DNA from: a virus | Strand: one strand, 5' to 3' | DNA length: 21,222 bases | Virus record (IMG/VR): IMGVR_UViG_3300025896_001614 | Coordinates: 1 to 21,222 of that record | In this document: in pieces, positions 4,839-10,002 of the stretch | Layout of the letters: every line of letters starts with the position of its first letter | Position numbering within the stretch: position 1 is the stretch's first letter | Notes under the pieces: model-generated | The model's database searches: none | Seen by the model: the letters and a program-made list of their open reading frames with translations, nothing else | Told to the model about the DNA's origin: nothing | Made by a program: the position numbers and the translations under genes

Positions 4839-5047
4839 TATTTGCCCACCTTCTTGTATTTGCGTAGTTGGACGCGCACTTCGTCTAGTGCGAACATTGC
4901 CCCTAGTGCTTTATCGCGTTTGTATTCTCGGTCATATCCGCCCTCTGTTTCGGGACTGTCATATATTTTCCTATTTCGCTCTAGTTCTCTAGAGACTATG
5001 GTCTCCACGATGTCTAGGTCTATTCGCTGTATGTAATCTGCTCTCAT
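4838..5047 (-). CDS. hypothetical charged protein
   Basis: 69 residues from ATG 5047 (AGGGAAATA before it; overlaps the upstream stop as TAATG). MRADYIQRIDLDIVETIVSR begins one helix; 'YDREYKRDKALGAMFALDEVRVQLRKYKK' forms another, with a basic end. A longer frame reaching 5188 is an artefact of lacking stops and lies over two other small genes. Function unknown. Confidence 0.68.
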   Translation of the reverse strand: MRADYIQRIDLDIVETIVSRELERNRKIYDSPETEGGYDREYKRDKALGAMFALDEVRVQLRKYKKVGK

Positions 5048-5148
5048 TATTTCCCTACCTCTTCTAGTTCCGCTTTCAATTCTGCTATCTCTCTCTTGGC
5101 TTCCTGTAGTTGCTCCCACAGCCATTGCCATTCTGCTTTGGTTGTCAT
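5047..5148 (-). CDS. 33-residue coiled-coil microprotein
   Basis: MTTKAEWQWLWEQLQEAKRE continues 'IAELKAELEEVGK': a single amphipathic helix with heptad-like spacing of W/L/I and many E/K, likely a short coiled coil. TAATG overlaps on both sides and a ribosome site ACGGGGAAATA support it. It may oligomerise or bind a partner helix. Confidence 0.6.
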   Translation of the reverse strand: MTTKAEWQWLWEQLQEAKREIAELKAELEEVGK

Positions 5149-5282
5149 TATTTCCCCGTTTCCGTTTCTTCTTCTTGTGTTGTGGCAACTATCGCCCCGA
5201 CTATTTCTTCTTTTGTTGCGGTCATTGGTAGTGTTACCGTTGGACGGTCAAAACCTATGCCCATAATTACTATTTCACCCAT
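5148..5282 (-). CDS. hypothetical 44-residue protein
   Basis: ATG 5282 is preceded by AAAGGGAAAGAAAC, a strong ribosome site, and 36 nt separate it from the folded element at 5318-5363. MGEIVIMGIGFDRPTVTLPM then 'TATKEEIVGAIVATTQEEETETGK': strands followed by a helix and an acidic tail. No family known to me. Confidence 0.6.
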   Translation of the reverse strand: MGEIVIMGIGFDRPTVTLPMTATKEEIVGAIVATTQEEETETGK

Positions 5283-5317
5283 GTTTCTTTCCCTTTCGTT
5301 GTTTGTTTGTGTATCGT

Positions 5318-5363
5318 TCCCTAGTGAGTGCGTGACACTCTGCCGACTGTATCGGGCTAGGGA
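5318..5363 (-). ncRNA. three-way-junction RNA element, copy 1
   Basis: TCCCTAG (5318-5324) pairs with CTAGGGA (5357-5363), 7 bp. Inside are two hairpins, GAGTG/CACTC (5326-5330/5336-5340, 5-nt loop) and CCGA/TCGG (5343-5346/5352-5355, 5-nt loop). Almost every base is paired. It lies between a stop codon (5373-5375) and the next gene's ribosome site. A related element is at 5737-5778 in the same type of gap. Could be a processing site, attenuator or mRNA stabiliser. Confidence 0.55.
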
Positions 5364-5372
5364 TAACCTCGC

Positions 5373-5579
5373 TTAGTGGGTGAGAGTTCCGCACCCCTCA
5401 CAAGTCACCTTGTCACTTGAGTATCGTGGCGTCCATGACCAGCGCACCCCCGTTGCTTCGGCTTCTTCTAGTCTCGCGTCTACATTCGTGCCGTATTTCG
5501 GGTGAGTAGTCCAACGGTCATCACCGCAACTGTCACAGATTATTCCCTCGTGGTCAGTGTTTGCTTGATAGTAAGCCAT
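5373..5579 (-). CDS. zinc-ribbon-like small protein
   Basis: 68 residues from ATG 5579, with CGAGGGGGAA before it and a TAATG overlap with the upstream gene. 'IICDSCGDDRWTTHP' near the N-terminus and 'KVTCEGCGTLTH' at the C-terminus give two CxxC pairs about 45 residues apart, fit for one zinc ion. Between them lies a helix 'VDARLEEAEATGVRW' and a strand region. Looks like a nucleic-acid or protein-binding zinc ribbon; function unknown. Confidence 0.7.
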   Translation of the reverse strand: MAYYQANTDHEGIICDSCGDDRWTTHPKYGTNVDARLEEAEATGVRWSWTPRYSSDKVTCEGCGTLTH

Positions 5580-5689
5580 TATTCCCCCTCGCAATCGTGC
5601 CCGTAGTAGAACTCGCTGGCTTCTTCTTCGTCCATTAGGTCGAACACTCGCCCGCATTCTTCACACTTGGCTTTTGTTTGTATTTTCAT
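5579..5689 (-). CDS. 36-residue zinc-finger-like protein
   Basis: ATG 5689 follows GGGGAAAGC. MKIQTKAKCEECGRVFDLMD then 'EEEASEFYYGHDCEGE': a CEEC pair plus H-D-C near the C-terminus could ligate zinc. The longer frame to 5797 crosses the folded element at 5737-5778 and lacks a ribosome site, so it is rejected. Confidence 0.65.
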   Translation of the reverse strand: MKIQTKAKCEECGRVFDLMDEEEASEFYYGHDCEGE

Positions 5690-5736
5690 GCTTTCCCCGT
5701 TCTGTAGTTGTATGTTGTCTGTCTGCTTTCGCATTG

Positions 5737-5778
5737 TCCCTAGTCCCGATTGAACGGGCACGCCCAAGACGCTAGGGG
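5737..5778 (-). ncRNA. CCCTAG/CTAGGG hairpin element, copy 2
   Basis: TCCCTAG (5737-5743) pairs with CTAGGGG (5772-5778; one G-U), and inside CCCG/CGGG (5745-5748/5755-5758) forms a hairpin with loop ATTGAA. The closing stem matches that at 5318-5363, and both elements begin 6-9 nt after the previous stop codon on the minus strand and end 36-48 nt before the next start. Confidence 0.5.
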
Positions 5779-5784
5779 AATTGT

Positions 5785-5955
5785 CTAAAGTCCGCAAGCC
5801 TTCTCGAATATCTCACGCTTGAAGAGCACATTGTCTGCCTTTAGAGCCTTGCACAATGTCTCTACCAATTCGGCGAACTCGCCTTTAGCGGTGAGACTCT
5901 CATCTCTTGCTTGCTTGATTGCGCTTGCAATTAGTTGGTAATCCTTGCGAGTCAT
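5785..5955 (-). CDS. conserved small phage protein ('MTRKDY..IA.A' family)
   Basis: 56 residues: MTRKDYQLIASAIKQARDES, 'AKGEFAELVETLCKALKADNVLFKREIFEKACGL'. A start like 'M(T)RKDY..IA.A....' and an end like 'L..DN..F....F..ACG' mark a family found in many actinobacterial and proteobacterial phages, of unknown function. ATG 5955 follows AGGGGAAT. It is the first gene of the leftward unit; about 0.9 kb of non-coding sequence lies upstream. Confidence 0.78.
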   Translation of the reverse strand: MTRKDYQLIASAIKQARDESLTAKGEFAELVETLCKALKADNVLFKREIFEKACGL

Positions 5956-5999
5956 ATATTCCCCTATCCCTTGTAGTAAGGCTTATTCCCTACACCATT

Positions 6000-6029
6000 T
6001 ATTTAATCACATATGTAAGACAATTGCAA
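6000..6029 (-). promoter_or_regulatory. candidate promoter for leftward operon
   Basis: Minus strand TTGCAA (6024-6029) and TTAAAT (6001-6006) with 17-nt spacing, about 40 nt upstream of the ATG at 5955. Several other -10-like hexamers (TATGAT, TATATT) lie further upstream in this AT-rich stretch, so the exact promoter is uncertain. Confidence 0.35.
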
Positions 6030-6247
6030 CTACTAAACCAACTTTTCTCAATATACTTATCATATATCACCAAACAATATCCCCAACACAAACACAGATA
6101 ACAAGAGCCCAACACATCACCAAGTGAGATAGACACATAATGAGAACCATTCCCAGTAGGCGACCTCGCCCGATACAAACTGTTTGCAGTGTTCATGCGA
6201 TTTGTTTTGTTTGGGGTAGGTATGTTACTGGCAGGTAGGTTTGGTTT

Positions 6248-6342
6248 GTGGTGGAATAACTACTGTGAGTGATGTAGTTATCTAACTAATCGGTCAATTA
6301 GCCCGTACCGCGACTGGGCGTCTGCCCATGCTCCCCTACCAC
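6248..6342 (+). ncRNA. candidate four-way-junction structured RNA
   Basis: GTGGTGG (6248-6254) can pair with CTACCAC (6336-6342) and encloses three hairpins: ATAACTAC/GTAGTTAT (6256-6263/6274-6281, perfect 8 bp), CTAAT/ATTAG (6286-6290/6297-6301) and TGGGC/GCCCA (6315-6319/6324-6328). GCCC at 6301-6304 could instead pair with GGGC at 6316-6319, so the last hairpin has an alternative. The strand is not certain, since the stems exist on both. No coding potential. Confidence 0.4.
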
Positions 6343-6503
6343 TAGTAAAAGTATATCACCGCTCGATGTTTTCACTCTTTTGTTTGGTTGTCTGTAAACG
6401 GTTACGCCGTGATACGTTTCGAGTTTGACCCATGCACTTGGGAGGAGGGGGTTGGGCTGTCATACAGTTTAGGTTCCGCACACTTTTTTAGAGCATCGTT
6501 TAT

Positions 6504-6574
6504 GTTTCTCCGCAGAGGAACAAATGTTCGGACTGACCGACCCGTGTCAGTTGAGGGCAAGTCGCGTATGCGAC
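6504..6574 (+). other. cluster of three hairpins
   Basis: GTTTCTC-CGCA-GAGGAAC (6504-6521, one G-U), then either TCGG/CCGA (6528-6540) or CTGAC/GTCAG (6533-6550), then GTCGC-GTAT-GCGAC (6561-6574). Dense dyads in non-coding DNA ahead of the terminase region could be RNA structure or protein-binding sites for replication or packaging. Confidence 0.35.
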
Positions 6575-6707
6575 GCGGCAGATTAGTAAAACTAAAAAGT
6601 AACAAAAGACAAAACACAGTAATGCTCCCCCCCACAGTTCGCCCACCAAAGGACAGGTCGCCGTAGCCAAACTCTTTTAGCCGACACCAAAAATATAAAC
6701 ATATGAC

Positions 6708-6849
6708 GTTGTTTACGCTGCTCCCCCACATCAAGCATGGAGGTCGAACCACGTTCCCGTGGATAAGCCCCACACCACGCAAACGGTGCACAACCCTGAA
6801 AACTAAATCTGTTTGCTGTCTCCCGACAGGTGTAACAAGAGAGTACCAC
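6708..6849 (+). promoter_or_regulatory. late leader 1, related to leader at 20885-21026
   Basis: This 142-nt stretch begins with GTTGTTTACG after an AT-rich block and ends at ATG 6850. Shared with leader 2 in the same order: GTTGT (6708), AGG..AACC (6741-6750), a stem with 12-nt loop rich in CCCC (CGTGG/CCACG, 6758-6762/6775-6779), GGTG..AACC (6785-6795), GACAGGTGT (6825-6833) and GAGAGTACCACATGTC (6839-6854). Extra hairpins are CCACG/CGTGG (6749-6762, exclusive with the previous) and CTGTC-TCCC-GACAG (6816-6829). It probably holds a late promoter and a structured 5' UTR. Confidence 0.6.
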
Positions 6850-6984
6850 ATGTCTGCTATTCTTGCAACATGGCAACAAAAAAAGACCCGAAACAAAAAG
6901 AAAACCAAGCACGTAAACCTGTTGCCACAAAAGCAATGGCTGACACATCTGGTGGGTCACTTGCAGATTTTAAAAACAAAGTAG
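6850..6984 (+). CDS. alternative start frame of first late gene (possible -1 frameshift)
   Basis: ATG 6850 has GAGAG at 6839-6843 and sits in the same 16-nt context as the scaffold start at 21027, so ribosomes may well begin here. The frame gives 44 basic residues, MSAILATWQQKKTRNKKKTK then a stop at 6984, unlike its neighbours in codon use after about residue 12. At 6879-6885 it reads A_AAA_AAG; a -1 slip there enters the frame of the large gene beginning at 6870. The other choices are a non-functional leader peptide, or one missing base in the seven-A run. Confidence 0.35.
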   Translation: MSAILATWQQKKTRNKKKTKHVNLLPQKQWLTHLVGHLQILKTK

Positions 6985-7562
6985 TTAATACAGCAAAAAG
7001 TGTTGGAAGCACCGCTTACTCCGCATTTAAAACTGGTGAAAAAATTAAAATGGAAATCACTGGAGCGAACGACGTACTACGGTTAGCAAAAAATCCAACC
7101 CCAGCCAACGCAGCATTTGTAGCGTTAGACGTAGCCGCATATGCACTTCCAATCATCAAAGCAGCCAAAGCACCAGTTCAAGCCATACGTGCTGGTGAAG
7201 CAGCAGCAATGGAAGTAAGAGCATCACGCGCAGGAGCAGAAGCAGCAGTCCGTAGTGGTCAAGAATTTACTCAAACCATGAGACTTAAAAATAATGCTGG
7301 TGTCCTAAACAGCGTACGTGGCGGCGCAACTGAACTGTTTGGAAAGTCAGTATCTACAACTGGAACAAAAAGCATTAGAGCGGTCGAAGCAGCAACATCA
7401 CAAATGGCAAAAACTAAAGGTGCAGAAGCAGCAAGACTTTCTTATGCATCAAGCGCAGGGACCATTAAAGGTTTGCTTGCTGGTACTGCTGCAGTTGCCG
7501 CAGAAAATGTTTTAACATCAAAAATGAAAGACAAGCAAAACACTAAGATTAAAAAGAAGTAG
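6870..7562 (+). CDS. Ala-rich basic late protein, probably virion-associated
   Basis: From ATG 6870 this is 230 residues. The start MATKKDPKQKENQARKPVAT is charged; residues about 75-110 form a hydrophobic Ala-rich segment ('AAFVALDVAAYALPIIKAAK'), then repeated Ala/Gly/Arg helices, and the end is NTKIKKK. ATG 6870 has no Shine-Dalgarno sequence, whereas ATG 6850 in another frame does; joining them would need a -1 slip. First in the late operon and followed after 2 nt by the next gene. I know no family; Ala-rich helical proteins with a membrane-like segment at this place may be packaged in the head, which is inference. Confidence 0.72.
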   Translation: MATKKDPKQKENQARKPVATKAMADTSGGSLADFKNKVVNTAKSVGSTAYSAFKTGEKIKMEITGANDVLRLAKNPTPANAAFVALDVAAYALPIIKAAKAPVQAIRAGEAAAMEVRASRAGAEAAVRSGQEFTQTMRLKNNAGVLNSVRGGATELFGKSVSTTGTKSIRAVEAATSQMAKTKGAEAARLSYASSAGTIKGLLAGTAAVAAENVLTSKMKDKQNTKIKKK

Positions 7563-7564
7563 CC

Positions 7565-7957
7565 GTGGACTGGAACGACAATTTAGCCGATTGGAAAAAG
7601 AAAATTAAATCGCCACCCCCACTCCAAGGACCATACGCCACAACAATCCCAGTGGTTACACAAAGAAACATCAATCTAAACACCCGCAAAGAAATCCCAA
7701 ACAAAGTTGAAGGTGGAACATCCACTATTCGTTCCGCAGGATTTGACCTAACAAACAACCCTAAAGGACCAAACGTTCTCATCCCAACAGTGTTTAACAA
7801 CCAAATTGATTACACCAAAAACTTGCGTCCAAGTTGGAACCAGTACATCAAAACAGGAGAACATTTAGGGGTATACCCAAGCCGTGACGCAGCAACTTTA
7901 GCGGCATCAGTTTTGCATCTATCTGAAGAAAACCGTGTAGGAAAGAAAAAGAAGTAG
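7565..7957 (+). CDS. small late protein with phage 'GEHLGVY' motif
   Basis: 130 residues from GTG 7565, 2 nt after the previous stop; the lysine codons before that stop (AAAAAGAAG) could act as ribosome site. The central part runs 'RKEIPNKVEGGTSTIRSAGF', 'NVLIPTV', 'WNQYIKTGEHLGVYPSRDAATLAASVLH'. The order 'ggtsT.Rs.g....g...lIPTv....a...y..TGehlGvf.s...A...A..lH' occurs in many phage virion proteins, often within larger ones. It ends VGKKKK, a second lysine tail. Exact role unknown. Confidence 0.75.
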   Translation: MDWNDNLADWKKKIKSPPPLQGPYATTIPVVTQRNINLNTRKEIPNKVEGGTSTIRSAGFDLTNNPKGPNVLIPTVFNNQIDYTKNLRPSWNQYIKTGEHLGVYPSRDAATLAASVLHLSEENRVGKKKK

Positions 7958-7969
7958 TCTTATCCCTAC

Positions 7970-9955
7970 ATGGGAACCAAACGTAAAGTCAACCCCGAAG
8001 ACAAACAACGATTCTTCGCAGCCATAGCAGCAGGCTCATCAATAACCGAAGCCTCACGCATCTCAGGTGTACACATCAACACAGGCTCACGCTGGTTAGC
8101 CCAATCCAAAGCAGCCAAAGCCAAACTAGACGCAGCAGTCCTAGCCGTCACCAAAACCAAATCACGTGAAGGCGGCGCACAATACCGAGCATACGAACAG
8201 GACCTCGACGAATCCAACAACCTGCTACCCGCCATCCCCCACAACCGTTTATGCGACGAAGCACTACGAGGATTACACGACTTTGATTTCTTCAGAAAAC
8301 ATTATCTAGGTAGAGTCCCGTCACCATGGCAAGTAGAAGCAGCCGTCACCCTAGTAGAGATGTTGGAAAACCCTGAAAAAGAATTTGTTGTACTAAATGT
8401 TCCCCCAGGTGCAGGCAAATCAACCCTCTTCCACGACGTAGCCGTATGGTCTATCGTCCGCAACCGTGCCATCCGTGTAATGATTGGTTCCATCTCCCAA
8501 GCAATGGCAAAACAATACTCCCGACGTATCCGTGAAACTTTGGAACGTCAACAACCAATCCACCCAGACCCAGAAATTGTGAAGAAAGGACTGGCTGTCG
8601 ACGCTCAAGGATGCCTGTCCGTGGACTACGGTCGTTTCAAACCATCCGACAAAGGTGCACTATGGCGGGCAGAAGAGTTCGTTGTAGAACAATTAGACGG
8701 TAACGGGTTAGATAACAAAGAACCAACCGTACGTGCATACGGAATTGACTCAGAATACATTGGACACCGCGCAGACCTCTGCCTATTTGACGACGTAGCC
8801 TCAGTCGACAATGCCCGTGAAGGAAATACCCGCGACAAACTGTTGGAACGCTGGGACCAAGTAGCCGAAGCCCGTGTAGACCCAGCAGGCTTACTCGCTG
8901 TTGTAGGTCAGCGGTTGGGTTCAGGCGATTTGTATGCTCATTGCCTCAACAAAATCTCGTATGACATCGACGAAGAAGATTACGACGGGTCAGACATGAC
9001 CACACCAGAGTCATTTGCTGCCACAGAACCAGTCAAATCCTCTAAATACAAACACATTGTGTACAAATCTTATTACCCTGAACTAGATGACGGTCCAAAA
9101 TCACGCAAATATAATGCCAAACCGTACCCTGAAGGACCACTACTAGACCCGCAACGTCTCGGTTGGAAAGATTTATCATATATCAGGTACTCAAACCCGC
9201 GCACATTCAAAGTTGTTTATCAACAAGAAGACGACGCAGACGACACCAACCTAATTTCACGGGTGTGGATAACAGGTGGGCTAGGAGCCGACGGTGTTCT
9301 TTACCCTGGCTGTATTGATAACGACCGTTTACCAGGTCAAGTCCCTGAAGGACTCACCCCGCCAGTTATTTCACTGATTTCTGTTGACCCATCCCCATCA
9401 CAGTTCTGGGGTATCCAATGGTGGTTATATCAACCTGCAACAAACCTAAGATATTTGATAGATGTCGAACGAATCAAACTCACCGCTGAAGAACTTTTAG
9501 GTTATGACACCTCTACTGGGGAATACTCTGGTCTGTTAGAGGATTGGACTAATCGTGCGTTCAGTTACGGCTACCCTGTATCACACATCGTGGTTGAGGT
9601 CAACGCCGCCCAACGATTCCTACTAGCCCACGATTTTGTACGCAAATGGCAATCACGACAAATGGTAAACATCATCCCCCACACAACACACCGAAACAAA
9701 TTCGACGAAAAACTTGGAATCGAAGCACTACTCCCACCCCTCTACCGTTCAGGAGCAGTACGACTACCAACCATGCGCGGCAACTGGAAAACACTTGCAC
9801 TCGTAGACGAACTCACCAAATGGTCACCCGACAAAAAAAATGGTACCGACCTTGTAATGGCAAACTGGTTTGCAGAACTACACTTCCCAACAGTCGGCGG
9901 CATAAAACTACCGCCACGACAATGGCGACCCTCATGGATGCTAAGCGGCAATTAA
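7970..9955 (+). CDS. terL: terminase large subunit with N-terminal helix-turn-helix
   Basis: 661 residues; pumps phage DNA into the procapsid with ATP and cuts the concatemer. Residues about 12-48 form a helix-turn-helix ('FFAAIAAGSSITEASRISGV' and 'RWLAQSKAAK') like a small-terminase DNA-binding domain. The ATPase part has Walker A VPPGAGKST (144-152, K150) and Walker B LCLFDDV (270-276, D274/D275). The RNase H-fold nuclease has acidic residues D473 (SVDPSP), E543 (VVEVN) and D627 (GTDLV). Length is somewhat above the usual 450-600. Start ATG 7970 follows the previous stop by 12 nt without a clear ribosome site. No separate terS is seen just upstream, so the fused domain may recognise the packaging site. 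Confidence 0.93.
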   Translation: MGTKRKVNPEDKQRFFAAIAAGSSITEASRISGVHINTGSRWLAQSKAAKAKLDAAVLAVTKTKSREGGAQYRAYEQDLDESNNLLPAIPHNRLCDEALRGLHDFDFFRKHYLGRVPSPWQVEAAVTLVEMLENPEKEFVVLNVPPGAGKSTLFHDVAVWSIVRNRAIRVMIGSISQAMAKQYSRRIRETLERQQPIHPDPEIVKKGLAVDAQGCLSVDYGRFKPSDKGALWRAEEFVVEQLDGNGLDNKEPTVRAYGIDSEYIGHRADLCLFDDVASVDNAREGNTRDKLLERWDQVAEARVDPAGLLAVVGQRLGSGDLYAHCLNKISYDIDEEDYDGSDMTTPESFAATEPVKSSKYKHIVYKSYYPELDDGPKSRKYNAKPYPEGPLLDPQRLGWKDLSYIRYSNPRTFKVVYQQEDDADDTNLISRVWITGGLGADGVLYPGCIDNDRLPGQVPEGLTPPVISLISVDPSPSQFWGIQWWLYQPATNLRYLIDVERIKLTAEELLGYDTSTGEYSGLLEDWTNRAFSYGYPVSHIVVEVNAAQRFLLAHDFVRKWQSRQMVNIIPHTTHRNKFDEKLGIEALLPPLYRSGAVRLPTMRGNWKTLALVDELTKWSPDKKNGTDLVMANWFAELHFPTVGGIKLPPRQWRPSWMLSGN

Positions 9956-10002
9956 GTATAGTATTATCGCTATAGCCATCTACTGTAGGAGAACTACAAA
10001 CA

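Larger units (their letters stand above)
5956..6707. other. divergent intergenic control region, no convincing gene
   Basis: This stretch separates the leftward early genes from the rightward late genes. 5990-6130 is AT-rich and carries the promoter(s) for the gene at 5955; the motif ATCACCAA occurs twice (about 6066 and 6115). 6248-6342 and 6504-6574 hold hairpin-rich sequence. C-runs in the context TGCTCCCC occur three times (about 6329, 6623 and, in the leader, 6718). Open frames here (for example 6388-6666 plus, 6402-6908 minus) lack ribosome sites and protein-like composition. The position just before the terminase block would suit a cos/pac site or origin, but nothing proves it. Confidence 0.6.

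Noticed and set aside
4838-5188. Extension of the 69-residue protein to 116 residues
   Set aside because: The extension overlaps two small genes with good ribosome sites and TAATG junctions; ATG 5047 is better supported.
6140-6238. 32-residue frame (MRTIPSRRPRPIQ...)
   Set aside because: Ribosome site weak and far away, no coupling partner; not better than chance.
6425-6453. Rightward promoter from TTGACC at 6425-6430
   Set aside because: No -10-like hexamer at 16-18 nt; the sequence there is G-rich.
6388-6666. 92-residue open frame on the plus strand from TTG
   Set aside because: Poor start, no ribosome site, composition unlike neighbours, and it runs through a hairpin cluster.
6694-6699. 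TATAAA as -10 of a late promoter
   Set aside because: No -35 at 16-18 nt upstream (ACTCTT), and it does not align with a matching box in the second leader; left as an AT-rich block only.
6402-6908. 168-residue open frame on the minus strand across the divergent intergenic region
   Set aside because: No ribosome site, rich in Cys/Phe/Arg without domain pattern, and it overlaps the start of the well-supported late gene and leader; a chance open frame.
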